Shown here piece after piece: positions 16,383-25,395 of a DNA stretch of 53,814 nucleotides. The notes beneath the pieces were generated by a model that had not been told where the DNA came from, made no database searches, and saw only the letters and a list, made by a program, of their open reading frames with translations. Position numbers and translations under genes: made by a program. Where the stretch lies: positions 1-53,814 of the forward strand of contig JBFICW010000017.1 in the NCBI GenBank assembly GCA_041581635.1, in the 5' to 3' direction. This DNA is from Porticoccus sp041581635. Its GTDB lineage: Bacteria; Pseudomonadota; Gammaproteobacteria; Pseudomonadales; Porticoccaceae. Positions within the stretch are counted from its first letter, which is position 1. Every line of letters begins with the position of its first letter.

Positions 16383-18548
16383 ATGGATGTCACAACAATT
16401 CTCGATCCCCTTAACCCCGCACAACGCGAAGCCGTATCGAATACCGATAATCATTTATTGGTGCTTGCCGGTGCCGGTAGCGGTAAAACCAGAGTGCTGG
16501 TTCACCGCATAGCCTGGTTAATACAGGTGGAGCAACTCTCGCCTTACAGTGTGCTGGCCGTAACCTTTACCAACAAGGCTGCCAGAGAAATGCGTAATCG
16601 TCTGGATGAGATGCTCGGTTACTCATCCCAAGGTATGTGGGTCGGCACCTTCCATGGTTTGGCGCATCGCTTGTTAAAAATGCACTGGCAGGATGCGGGC
16701 TTACCAGAGAACTTTCAGATACTGGATAGCGACGACCAGCTCAGATTAGTTAAGCGTGTCTACCAAGCCTTGGGTATTGATGACAGTCGCTGGCCCTATC
16801 GTCAGGCACAGTCATTTATTAATAGTCAGAAGGATGAAGGCTTACGCTCGAAACATTTACAGCCGGCCCAAGATCCATATCAGCGTATCATGTTGCAGAT
16901 TTATGCCAGTTATGAAGAGGCCTGCGAGCGTGGTGGTATGGTGGATTTTGGTGAATTGCTATTGCGCGCCCACGAGCTATGGCTCAACAAGCCGGTATTA
17001 TTAGAGCATTACCAGCAGCGTTTCGGTCAAATTCTGGTGGATGAGTTTCAGGATACCAATGCCATTCAATATGCGTGGCTGCGAGTATTGGCAGGACAGA
17101 AGATGCGAATTACTGCCGTAGGGGACGATGACCAATCTATCTATGGCTGGCGAGGAGCCAAAGTAGAGAACATTCTCAACTTCAACCGCGATTATCCCGA
17201 TACATTCACCGTGAGGTTGGAGCAAAATTATCGCTCCACAAAAAATATTCTCGAAGCCGCTAACGCGGTGATCTCGCGTAATACAGACAGGCTGGGAAAA
17301 AACCTTTGGACAGAAGATGCTGAAGGTGAGCTGATTTCCCTTTATTCCGGTTTTAATGAACACGATGAAGCGCGATTTATTGCCGACCGTCTTAACGACT
17401 GGTCAAAGAATGGCAATTTGCGGAGTGAGTCTGCCATTTTATATCGCTCCAATGCTCAATCGAGGGTGTTGGAGGACGCGTTACTGAGAGCCCAAATACC
17501 CTATCGCATTTACGGCGGTCAAAAGTTCTACGAACGTCAGGAAATTCGTAACGCCCTTGCCTATTTACGGTTAATTATCAATCGTAACGATGATGCCGCT
17601 TTTGAACGAGTGGTGAACACACCCACGCGGGGCATCGGAGATAAAACAATACAGATCTTGCGCCAGTTTGCCCGTGATGAAGGCATGTCCATGTGGTGTG
17701 CAGTGGAGAAAGCGATTGCTACTGGCGAGCTGTCTGGTCGAGCCAGTAGTGCTGTGCAAGGCTTTATCAATCTGATTAACCAACTTGACCAGGACAGCGC
17801 GGGTTTACCCCTCCATGAACAGGTGGATCACACGATCGAAGGCAGTGGTCTGATCGATTTCCATCGACGGGAAAAAGGTGACCGCGGCCAATCCCGCATT
17901 GAAAATTTGCAAGAACTGGTCGTTGCCTGTCGGGGTTTTGAGCCTGAAGATAAAGAGCAACCGGCCCTGCCCCAGTTTCTTGACCAGGCAGCACTCGATG
18001 CGGGCGACCGACAGGCCGACGAGGGTGAGGATGCTGTTCAGCTAATGACCTTGCACTCAGCAAAAGGCCTGGAGTTTCCCCTGGTTTTTTTGGCCGGTAT
18101 GGAAGAAAACCTATTTCCCCACCGCATGTCAGCAGAGGAGCCGGGCCGCCTAGAAGAAGAGCGTAGGTTGGCCTATGTGGGCATTACCCGAGCCATGCGA
18201 AAATTGTATCTCACGTTTGCGGAGTCCCGTCAGCAGTACGGCACAGAAAATTACAACAGCGTATCCCGGTTTGTCCGCGACATTCCCACGGAATATATTG
18301 AGGAAGTTCGGCTGCGCACACAGGTTACCCGGCCCACCAGCTACGCCAAAAAACCGGCATCCAACTTTAGTGATCAAGGCACGGATACGGGTTTATCACT
18401 GGGTCAGCGGGTGGAACACAAAATATTTGGTGAGGGTGTCATTCTGAATTTTGAAGGCAACGGTGCCCACGCCAGAATACAGGTGAATTTTGATAACGAA
18501 GGTAGCAAGTGGTTAGTGCAGTCCTACGCGAAACTCACACCGTTGTAG
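16383..18548 (+). CDS. uvrD: DNA helicase II UvrD
   Basis: UvrD is a 3'-5' SF1A helicase that removes incised strands in nucleotide-excision repair and mismatch repair. Motifs in order are AGAGSGKTRVL (motif I, about 29-39), TFTNKAAREM (Ia), DEFQDTN (II), GDDDQSIYGWRGA (III), LEQNYRST (IV), LHSAKGLEFPLVFLAGME (V) and EERRLAYVGITRA (VI). The 721 residues equal E. coli UvrD length, including the tudor-like C-terminal region. The start ATG has no clear Shine-Dalgarno sequence, and no consensus LexA box was seen upstream, although uvrD is SOS-regulated in E. coli. Confidence 0.97.
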   Translation: MDVTTILDPLNPAQREAVSNTDNHLLVLAGAGSGKTRVLVHRIAWLIQVEQLSPYSVLAVTFTNKAAREMRNRLDEMLGYSSQGMWVGTFHGLAHRLLKMHWQDAGLPENFQILDSDDQLRLVKRVYQALGIDDSRWPYRQAQSFINSQKDEGLRSKHLQPAQDPYQRIMLQIYASYEEACERGGMVDFGELLLRAHELWLNKPVLLEHYQQRFGQILVDEFQDTNAIQYAWLRVLAGQKMRITAVGDDDQSIYGWRGAKVENILNFNRDYPDTFTVRLEQNYRSTKNILEAANAVISRNTDRLGKNLWTEDAEGELISLYSGFNEHDEARFIADRLNDWSKNGNLRSESAILYRSNAQSRVLEDALLRAQIPYRIYGGQKFYERQEIRNALAYLRLIINRNDDAAFERVVNTPTRGIGDKTIQILRQFARDEGMSMWCAVEKAIATGELSGRASSAVQGFINLINQLDQDSAGLPLHEQVDHTIEGSGLIDFHRREKGDRGQSRIENLQELVVACRGFEPEDKEQPALPQFLDQAALDAGDRQADEGEDAVQLMTLHSAKGLEFPLVFLAGMEENLFPHRMSAEEPGRLEEERRLAYVGITRAMRKLYLTFAESRQQYGTENYNSVSRFVRDIPTEYIEEVRLRTQVTRPTSYAKKPASNFSDQGTDTGLSLGQRVEHKIFGEGVILNFEGNGAHARIQVNFDNEGSKWLVQSYAKLTPL

Positions 18549-18611
18549 TGAAGACTGCTGTACCCAAATACCTAAAAAGGATCGCTTGTGGTGAATAATA
18601 AGAGGAACACC

Positions 18612-19739
18612 ATGAAAATACACACTATGCCCCCGATGACAATGATAGCCCTTGCATTGCTTGTTGCATTATCGGGCTGTGGGGGTTCAGAGAGCAGTCA
18701 ACCGTCAGAGCAAGGCGCTCAACAGGTACCCCAAAAAATATATAAATGGAAGATGGTTACCACCTGGCCAAAAAATTTCCCAGGGTTGGGTATGGCCGCT
18801 GAAAACTTTGCTACTTTAGCTGAGAGGATGAGTGGCGGCAGGCTGCAAGTAAAAGTTTACGGTGCCGGTCAGTTGGTGCCTGCACTGGAAACCTTTGATG
18901 CCGTATCTCAGGGTACAGCAGAAATGGGCCACAGTGCGTCCTATTACTGGAAGGGGAAAACTCGCACCTCTGCGCTATTTACAACCGTGCCCTTTGGCCT
19001 AAACGCTCAGGAAATGAACGGTTGGCTGCACTACGGTGGTGGCATGGCACTGTGGAAAGAACTCTATGAGCCTTTTAACCTGATACCGTTGGCCGCGGGT
19101 AATACCGGTGTTCAGATGGCGGGGTGGTTTAACCGCGAGATCAATACGCTAGCGGACCTTGAGGGTTTGAAAATGCGGATACCCGGCATTGGTGGTGAAG
19201 TGGTCAGTCGCGTTGGTGTAGAAGCGGTGAATATCCCAGGTGGTGAACTGTACACCTCTATGCAAACCGGGGTGATTGATGCCACAGAATGGGTTGGTCC
19301 CTACAACGACTTGGCCTTCGGTTTCCACCAGGTTGCCAAATACTATTATTACCCAGGTTGGCACGAACCAGGCCCTACCCTTGAGCTGATCGTGAACAAG
19401 CAGGCCTTCGAATCACTACCAGACGACTTGCAGGCTATCGTTGAGGGTGCAGCGCGAGCCGTTAATCAGGATATGCTGGATGACTATACCGCCCGTAATA
19501 ATGCGGCGTTGGATGAGCTGGTAAATACCCATGGTGTTGAATTGCGCCAACTACCCGATGATGTGCTGATAGAACTCAACCACATTACTCAACAGGTATT
19601 GGAAGAAATTGCAGCAGAAGATGCTGGCTTTAAGAAAGTCTATGAGTCACAAAAGGCGTTTAAAGAGCAGGCCATTAAATACCATAAGATTTCAGAACAG
19701 GCGTATTACCGAGCGCGAGAGCTTAAGGCAAGTGAGTAG
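18612..19739 (+). CDS. TRAP-type solute-binding lipoprotein (DctP/TakP-like)
   Basis: Proteins of this family capture carboxylates in the periplasm for tripartite (TRAP) transporters. The ATG at 18612 is preferred over the GTG at 18588 because AGAGGA lies 5 bases before it and it gives a compact signal peptide ending in the lipobox LSGC (C23). After the signal the sequence WKMVTTWPKNFPGLG and the substrate-gripping arginine region LKMRIPG match the mature DctP fold; 375 residues is slightly longer than usual. The membrane subunits dctQ and dctM are not in the window, so this is an orphan receptor here. The ligand cannot be told from sequence; 2-oxoacids are plausible given likeness to TakP. 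Confidence 0.85.
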   Translation: MKIHTMPPMTMIALALLVALSGCGGSESSQPSEQGAQQVPQKIYKWKMVTTWPKNFPGLGMAAENFATLAERMSGGRLQVKVYGAGQLVPALETFDAVSQGTAEMGHSASYYWKGKTRTSALFTTVPFGLNAQEMNGWLHYGGGMALWKELYEPFNLIPLAAGNTGVQMAGWFNREINTLADLEGLKMRIPGIGGEVVSRVGVEAVNIPGGELYTSMQTGVIDATEWVGPYNDLAFGFHQVAKYYYYPGWHEPGPTLELIVNKQAFESLPDDLQAIVEGAARAVNQDMLDDYTARNNAALDELVNTHGVELRQLPDDVLIELNHITQQVLEEIAAEDAGFKKVYESQKAFKEQAIKYHKISEQAYYRARELKASE

Positions 19740-19779
19740 GGCTTAATATGTTTAGGGCGCGATCCAGCAGGGGAATTTC

Positions 19780-20166
19780 GTGATCTACAAGGGAAGTTGT
19801 CATTGCGGAGCCGTTTGTTTTGAAGTGGAGGCGCTAGAAGATATTGAAGTTGTGGACTGCAATTGTTCCATTTGTTCAAAATCAGGCTTTCTTCATCTGA
19901 TAGTACCAAAGCGATCGTTTAAATTGCTCTCGGGAAAAGAGCAGATAACAACCTACACATTCAATACTGGGATTGCCAAGCACACATTTTTCAGCGTCTG
20001 TGGCGTCAAACCATTTTATACGCCTCGATCTAACCCAGATGGTGTTGATATCAATGTTCGCTGCCTGGATATTGAGCCAAAATCAATAAAAATTGTAAAA
20101 TTCGATGGCCAAAATTGGGAGCTACATGCGCATGCTCTTTCACATAAAAGTGTAGAAAGAAACTAA
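19780..20166 (+). CDS. CENP-V/GFA-domain zinc protein
   Basis: The glutathione-dependent formaldehyde-activating (GFA) fold binds zinc through cysteine pairs. Here C7 and C9 (CHC) and C27, C29, C32 (CNCSIC) are present, followed by TYTFNTGIAKHTF and CGVKPFYTPRSNP, which closely resemble the CENP-V-like branch. The third zinc pair, normally CxxC before GV, has phenylalanine at position 71 in place of its first cysteine, leaving only C74. The start is GTG, and the 128 residues are normal length. Real catalytic activity is uncertain in this family. It is convergent with the TrmY-like gene, 26 bp away. Confidence 0.85.
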   Translation: MIYKGSCHCGAVCFEVEALEDIEVVDCNCSICSKSGFLHLIVPKRSFKLLSGKEQITTYTFNTGIAKHTFFSVCGVKPFYTPRSNPDGVDINVRCLDIEPKSIKIVKFDGQNWELHAHALSHKSVERN

Positions 20167-20192
20167 TGGGCAGGTAAAGGCATTCGGGTTTT

Positions 20193-20786
20193 TTAGCTTA
20201 GATCCAGCTCGTTATGGATAAGCACCACACATTGCGAAGCAAAGAGCATTTTTGGCCCCAAACTGATTTTCTCTGCCCCAAGCCGCTTCAGGCTGTTGAA
20301 GCTCTTCTTTGGCATTTGGATATGATCGGTAAGCAAAAAGCAGGGATTGCGCTCAAATGTCTGCTCCCGAATGGGTGTGCCTTTTTTATCCATCACAAAG
20401 AGCTGGTGGTCTTCTGCCAGCTCTTGTAGCAGTTTTTCAAAGCTAAGGGTTCGCACGGTAATACCAGCTTCAACGGCGCGCTCTTCTTCTTTGGTCATAC
20501 CTACGGAGGCATCCAGTGCTTTGGTAACCTTGGCCAGTAGCGCCTGCTCGTGAAAACCGCCTATATCGCGCATCTCGTTGGCGATAAAACTAATGGTGCG
20601 AGAGAAATCCCGAGTGCTTTCCAGTACTAGATGAACAATCACATCGTCCCGGTGTGACTGGGCCACAAAGATGGCATTCATCAAAGTGTGCGCAAGAATT
20701 TCGGTATGGGCATCCCGGCCTACGGATAGCATCAGACGTTGGCTGTCGGTGGGGGCCGACCTGGCCCGTAGTACAAAGGTGCGCAT
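20193..20786 (-). CDS. TrmY-like pseudouridine methyltransferase (SPOUT family)
   Basis: TrmY methylates N1 of pseudouridine 54 in archaeal tRNA, and a bacterial branch (TrmY-like) occurs in some gammaproteobacteria such as vibrios, where its substrate is less well defined. The 197-residue protein opens MRTFVLRARSAPTDS, has the family segments NAIFVAQSHRDDVIVHLVLES and ends in a trefoil-knot region (RLGAEKISLGPKMLFASQCVVLIHN). It is the last gene of the leftward def-fmt-rsmB-trkA-trkH-TPR run, 62 bp beyond the TPR gene, so a role in RNA modification with rsmB nearby fits. Confidence 0.85.
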   Translation of the reverse strand: MRTFVLRARSAPTDSQRLMLSVGRDAHTEILAHTLMNAIFVAQSHRDDVIVHLVLESTRDFSRTISFIANEMRDIGGFHEQALLAKVTKALDASVGMTKEEERAVEAGITVRTLSFEKLLQELAEDHQLFVMDKKGTPIREQTFERNPCFLLTDHIQMPKKSFNSLKRLGAEKISLGPKMLFASQCVVLIHNELDLS

Positions 20787-20848
20787 AAATAAGTTGCCTG
20801 ATGATAATTAGGTTCGTCGCCACGTTGAATAGTGAAGGCGATAGATAC

Positions 20849-21163
20849 TTAGTACTTTTCAAGCTTTTTCAGAAAGGTGGTAATTTCACGTTCGGTTTGT
20901 TTATCACCTTTTAATGTGGCCTGTAACAGCCCTTCTTCAAGGGTAACTTTGGCCTGATCCATCAAATTCATGTGCATTTGCGCTCGGCCTAAAAGCTTGT
21001 ATGCAGCAGAGTAGCTGTTATCCAGCTCGATGCATTTCTGTAAATGTGGAATAGCTTGTTCGAAGTTTTTTTCATTGAAATAGGCACTGCCTAAACCGAA
21101 ACGCAGCATGGTTGAATCATTCCCTGAGGACAGCATATTTTCCAGATTGTCTATAAGAGACAT
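20849..21163 (-). CDS. Small TPR-repeat protein
   Basis: The 104-residue product consists of two to three tetratricopeptide repeats (LRFGLGSAYFNEKNFEQAIPHLQKCIELD is the clearest, here marked by AYFNEKNFEQAI), a fold for protein contact. I chose the ATG at 21163, giving MSLIDNLENML, over a TTG further upstream that would overlap trkH. It lies 11 bp after trkH and is probably co-transcribed. No signal peptide is seen, so it is cytoplasmic. Its partner is unknown. Confidence 0.8.
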   Translation of the reverse strand: MSLIDNLENMLSSGNDSTMLRFGLGSAYFNEKNFEQAIPHLQKCIELDNSYSAAYKLLGRAQMHMNLMDQAKVTLEEGLLQATLKGDKQTEREITTFLKKLEKY

Positions 21164-21174
21164 TGACAGGATTC

Positions 21175-22626
21175 TCAGCGTCGCCAAAACATGGGGGTAA
21201 ATAATACCAGTAGGGTGAATATTTCCAGTCGACCCAGAATCATTCCGCTACAGAGCACCCATTTGGCAAAGCCGTTAATATCCCCATAGTGTAATGCTAC
21301 CTCCCCCAGCCCAGGACCTAGGTTGTTGAGAGCCGCTGCCGTGGCAGACCAAGCGGTAATATAGTCTAGCCCCGATGCTAGAAGTAGCAGCACCATAAAA
21401 TAATACACAGCTAGGTAGACACCAAAAAATGCCCAGATAGCGTCGGTGATACGCTCTGGTACATTTCGGTTGCGTATTTTGATGGGATAAATCGCACTGG
21501 GGTGAATTAATCGATAAATCTCCCTCATGCCCTGCTTGGCCAGAATAAGCATTCGCCCCACCTTTATGCCGCCCCCTGTGGAGCCAGCACAGGCACCAAA
21601 GAAGGAAAAAAATACGAGCAGGAAGGGTAAAAAGCTGGGCCATCCACTAAAGTTATCTGTCGCAAAGCCCGTGGTGGTCATCATGGAGACCATTTGAAAG
21701 GCACCATGATAGAGGCTGTCTTCCTTGTTGTGGGTGCCACTAAAATAGAGATAGAGGCAGACGATAAAGCAGCCACCTAGCAGCATGATCAGATACATTT
21801 TTGCTTCAGGGTTGCGTAGATAGTGGGACACCGATTTATGAACCCAGCCATAGTAGTGCAAGCCAAAACTGATTCCCGACACGACCATAAAGAAAATACA
21901 AATACTAATAATGGCAGGATTATTATCGAAATAACCCATACTGGCATCATGGGTAGAAAAACCACCGATGGCGACGGTAGAAAAGCTGTGGGACAAGGCA
22001 TCGAAGAAGGTCATGCCCGCCAGCCAGTATGCGACCATGCAGCAAATCGTGAGCGTTACATAAATAATAAATAGTGCCTTGGCTGTCTCGGTGATTCTGG
22101 GTGTGAGTTTGCTGTCTTTTACTGGTCCAGGTGTTTCTGCACGATATAACTGCATACCACCAACACCTAGCATTGGCATAACGGCCACAGCAATCACAAC
22201 GATACCAATGCCACCAAGCCATTGGAGTTGTTGGCGATAGTAAAGAATGGATTTTGGCAGGGCATCCAATCCGGTAATTACCGTTGCACCTGTCGTGGTT
22301 AGCCCGGACATAGACTCAAATACGGCATCGGTAAAGGAGAGATCCAGCGTGCCCACTAATGCAAAGGGCAGCGCGCCAACCAGCCCAAGTTCAAGCCAGA
22401 ACATCACGGTAATTAAAAACCCGTCACGGGTTCTTAAATCTGCTTTGTTGCGGCTATAGGGTAGCCACATCAACATGCCGATCGAAAAGGTGATAGCAAA
22501 GGATAGAAAAAAAGCTTGGTGAGTATGATCTCCGTAGATACTAGCGACCAAAATGGGCGGCAGCAGTGTCAGGCTGAAGATCATTAACAGCATGCCGAGG
22601 ACTTTTGAAATAACGGTAAAGTGCAT
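21175..22626 (-). CDS. trkH: Trk potassium uptake system membrane subunit TrkH
   Basis: TrkH is the ion-conducting subunit of the Trk K+ uptake system and is gated by TrkA. The 483-residue protein has the four pore-loop repeats of the SKT superfamily, visible as SGLTTTGATV, STVAIGGFSTHD, SMMTTTGFATDN and ALNNLGPGLGEV, each followed by a transmembrane helix. It lies 16 bp after trkA on the same strand, so both subunits are made together. Confidence 0.96.
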   Translation of the reverse strand: MHFTVISKVLGMLLMIFSLTLLPPILVASIYGDHTHQAFFLSFAITFSIGMLMWLPYSRNKADLRTRDGFLITVMFWLELGLVGALPFALVGTLDLSFTDAVFESMSGLTTTGATVITGLDALPKSILYYRQQLQWLGGIGIVVIAVAVMPMLGVGGMQLYRAETPGPVKDSKLTPRITETAKALFIIYVTLTICCMVAYWLAGMTFFDALSHSFSTVAIGGFSTHDASMGYFDNNPAIISICIFFMVVSGISFGLHYYGWVHKSVSHYLRNPEAKMYLIMLLGGCFIVCLYLYFSGTHNKEDSLYHGAFQMVSMMTTTGFATDNFSGWPSFLPFLLVFFSFFGACAGSTGGGIKVGRMLILAKQGMREIYRLIHPSAIYPIKIRNRNVPERITDAIWAFFGVYLAVYYFMVLLLLASGLDYITAWSATAAALNNLGPGLGEVALHYGDINGFAKWVLCSGMILGRLEIFTLLVLFTPMFWRR

Positions 22627-22642
22627 TATTTATCAGGTGCCG

Positions 22643-24025
22643 TTAGAAGAAGGTGAATCCCACAGAAAACAGCTTTTCAATTTCCCGGGTACGTTTTTTA
22701 TCCACGACAAACACAATGGCGTGGTCATTATTTTTAATCACCGTATCGTGATGGGCGATGAGTACCTCGCCATCCCGTACTAAAGCCGCTAATGTAGTTC
22801 CCGGTGGCGACTTTATCTCTTCGATGGCTCGGTCTACGACCTTTGATGTTTTACGGTCTCCATGGACGATAATTTCCATCGCTTCAGCCGCGCCCCTGCG
22901 TAGTGAGTGCGCACTGACAGTATCTCCCCGGCGCACGTGGCCGAGTAGAATACTGGTCGTTGCTTGCTGTGGTGAGATTGCAATATCAATTTCTCCACCC
23001 TGCACCAGATTGGCGTAGACCGGGTTGTTGATCAGGGTCATCACCTTGTTCACGCCGAGGCGTTTGGCCAGCAAGGACGCCATGATGTTGACCTCATCAT
23101 CATTAGTCAGGGCCAGAAATACATCTGTTTTATCGATGTTTTCTTCCAGTAGTAAGTCCTGATCTGTGGCGGAACCGTTGAGCACAACCGTACTATTGAG
23201 GCGTTCAGAGATATATTCACAGCGCTGTTCAGAATACTCAATAATTTTTATGTTATATCGGTTTTCCAGTGCCTTGGCGAGTCGGTACCCGATATTACCG
23301 CCACCAGCGATAATTAACCGTCGGTAGGGCTTGTCCAGCCGCCTGAGCTCGCCCATGACTTTGCGAATATTCTTTTTGGCGGCAATAAAGAAGACTTCGT
23401 CATTTTCTTGGATTACGGTGTTGCCCTCGGGCACAATGGGGCGGTCGTGACGGAAGATGGCGGCCACCCTGGCATCGACATTAGGCATATGTTCACGTAA
23501 AAGCCTTATTTCTCGGTCAACGAGTGGCCCACCCTTAACGACTCGAACGGCAACCAGCTGAACTAAGCCATCGGCAAAGTCCAAAACCTGCAAGGCACCA
23601 GGCTGTTCAACTAGGCGAAATATATAATCGGTAACCACCTGCTCTGGCGTTATTAGGAAATCAACGGGAACGTTGCCCTCATTAAATAGGCGGTCGCGAT
23701 ATTTGTTGGAGGTATAGCTGCGGTTTCTGACACGACCAATTTTAGTCGGGGTTCGAAACAGAGTGTGCGCAACCTGGCAGGCACACATGTTGATTTCATC
23801 GCTGTTGGTTACCGCTACTAACATATCGGCATCTTCAATACCGGCACGCGTGAGTACATCCGGGTGGGAGCCCATACCTTGAACGGTGCGAATGTCGAGA
23901 CGATCCTGCAGTTCCCGCAGACGTCGTTCATCCAGATCCACCACGGAAATATCATTGGCTTCATTGGCAAGATGTTCAGCAAGGGTGCCGCCCACTTGCC
24001 CGGCACCAACAATTACTATTTTCAT
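22643..24025 (-). CDS. trkA: Trk system nucleotide-binding regulatory subunit TrkA
   Basis: TrkA forms a cytoplasmic ring that binds NAD(H) or ATP and controls TrkH gating. Two Rossmann (RCK) units are present, starting with GAGQVGGTLAEHLA at about residue 7 and IAGGGNIGYRLAKALE at about 237, each followed by a TrkA-C domain. The 460 residues match the usual tandem architecture. It lies 65 bp after rsmB, the common order in Pseudomonas and Vibrio. Confidence 0.97.
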   Translation of the reverse strand: MKIVIVGAGQVGGTLAEHLANEANDISVVDLDERRLRELQDRLDIRTVQGMGSHPDVLTRAGIEDADMLVAVTNSDEINMCACQVAHTLFRTPTKIGRVRNRSYTSNKYRDRLFNEGNVPVDFLITPEQVVTDYIFRLVEQPGALQVLDFADGLVQLVAVRVVKGGPLVDREIRLLREHMPNVDARVAAIFRHDRPIVPEGNTVIQENDEVFFIAAKKNIRKVMGELRRLDKPYRRLIIAGGGNIGYRLAKALENRYNIKIIEYSEQRCEYISERLNSTVVLNGSATDQDLLLEENIDKTDVFLALTNDDEVNIMASLLAKRLGVNKVMTLINNPVYANLVQGGEIDIAISPQQATTSILLGHVRRGDTVSAHSLRRGAAEAMEIIVHGDRKTSKVVDRAIEEIKSPPGTTLAALVRDGEVLIAHHDTVIKNNDHAIVFVVDKKRTREIEKLFSVGFTFF

Positions 24026-24090
24026 AACGGATAATCCCGTTGATTGATTCAGGTCGGCTGTTGCTCGTATTTAATCAGAACAGCTAATCT

Positions 24091-25395
24091 CTAATTTGTC
24101 GTGGTCTTTTTTAGCAGAGCGTAGAAAAAACCATCATGACCGTTAATTTTGGGTAGTAATTGGCGCCCTACAGGTGTTTCTAGCCCAGCATTTACCGCGA
24201 TGCTCTCCACAGAAATATCACTAACATCGCGGGAAAACGCCTTGATGACGTCGTCATTCTCCTGCGGAAGAGTAGAACAGGTCGCGTATAACAATACCCC
24301 GCCCTCAATTAGTAATGGCCAAAGTGCTCGTAAAAGGGTCAGTTGTAATTTTGCAAGCTTAGCAATATCTGTTGGGTTGCGCAGTAGTTTCACATCGGGG
24401 TGACGACGAATCACGCCGGTGGCTGAGCAGGGGGCATCGAGGAGAATACGATCAAAGGGTTTACCATCCCACCAGCTAGCCGTGTCGGCGGCATCGGCGT
24501 CAATCAGTTGTGCGTGTAAACCGAGTCGTGACAGGTTGTCCTCTACGCGTTCCAGTCGGGTTGGTGATATATCGAGGGCAATCACGTCACCTTCATTATC
24601 AAGCAACTCAAGAATATGGCAGGTTTTACCGCCCGGCGCACAGCATGCATCTAGTACTCGCTGGCCCGGCTTTAAATCCAGCAATCGAGCAGATAGTTGA
24701 GCCGCTTCATCCTGTACGCTGATATCGCCCTCGGCAAAGCCGGGAAGCGTTAATACATCCCTCGGGCTTTGGAGGGTTATTCCGTCGATGCTAAATGGGG
24801 TTGCTGAGGCAGCTATATCCAACCTGTTGAGATTTTCGAGATAATGTTCTCGGTCGAGGTGGCGACGATTCACTCTCAGGGTCATCGGGGGCTGAGTGTT
24901 GTTAGCAAGAACGATATTATCAACGTGTTCTGGCCATGCTCTTTTCCAATAGGCAACGAGCCAATCTGGATGAGCGGTAGAAAACGCGAGGTTATCCTTC
25001 AACGTTTCATCCAGTTCGTCCTGCTCGCGAATAAAGCGGCGTAGTATGGCGTTGACTAACCCTTTGGCCCAAGGCTTTTTAAGTGCTTTACAGGTCGCTA
25101 CTGCCTCGTTGACAGCCGCATGTGATGGAATTCGGGTTTCCAGCAGCTGATAGAGCGAGCATGCCAGTATGGCCTCCAGGTCTTGGTCTTTTGCCTTGAA
25201 TGGCTTGGCTAGCAGTCGGTCCAGGTAGGCTTTGAGCCTTGGATAGTAGCGTAAAGTACCATAACAGAGTTGTTGTAGTAGCCCTCGGTCTCGCTCTTCA
25301 ACTTTTGCGAGATATTGTGGCAGTAACGTACTGAGTGAACCCTCATCATGCAAGATGCTGACAATGATTTTGGCCGCAGCCACACGAACATTCAC
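24091..25395 (-). CDS. rsmB: 16S rRNA (cytosine967-C5)-methyltransferase RsmB
   Basis: RsmB methylates C967 in 16S rRNA. It has an N-terminal NusB-like RNA-binding domain (to about residue 140) and a C-terminal SAM domain with the motif I region DACCAPGGKTCH, the motif IV PCS in DAPCSATGVIRRH and the motif VI catalytic TCS in LLYATCSTLPQEND. At 434 residues the length is normal. Its start overlaps the fmt stop by 4 bp, indicating translational coupling. Confidence 0.97.
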   Translation of the reverse strand: MNVRVAAAKIIVSILHDEGSLSTLLPQYLAKVEERDRGLLQQLCYGTLRYYPRLKAYLDRLLAKPFKAKDQDLEAILACSLYQLLETRIPSHAAVNEAVATCKALKKPWAKGLVNAILRRFIREQDELDETLKDNLAFSTAHPDWLVAYWKRAWPEHVDNIVLANNTQPPMTLRVNRRHLDREHYLENLNRLDIAASATPFSIDGITLQSPRDVLTLPGFAEGDISVQDEAAQLSARLLDLKPGQRVLDACCAPGGKTCHILELLDNEGDVIALDISPTRLERVEDNLSRLGLHAQLIDADAADTASWWDGKPFDRILLDAPCSATGVIRRHPDVKLLRNPTDIAKLAKLQLTLLRALWPLLIEGGVLLYATCSTLPQENDDVIKAFSRDVSDISVESIAVNAGLETPVGRQLLPKINGHDGFFYALLKKTTTN

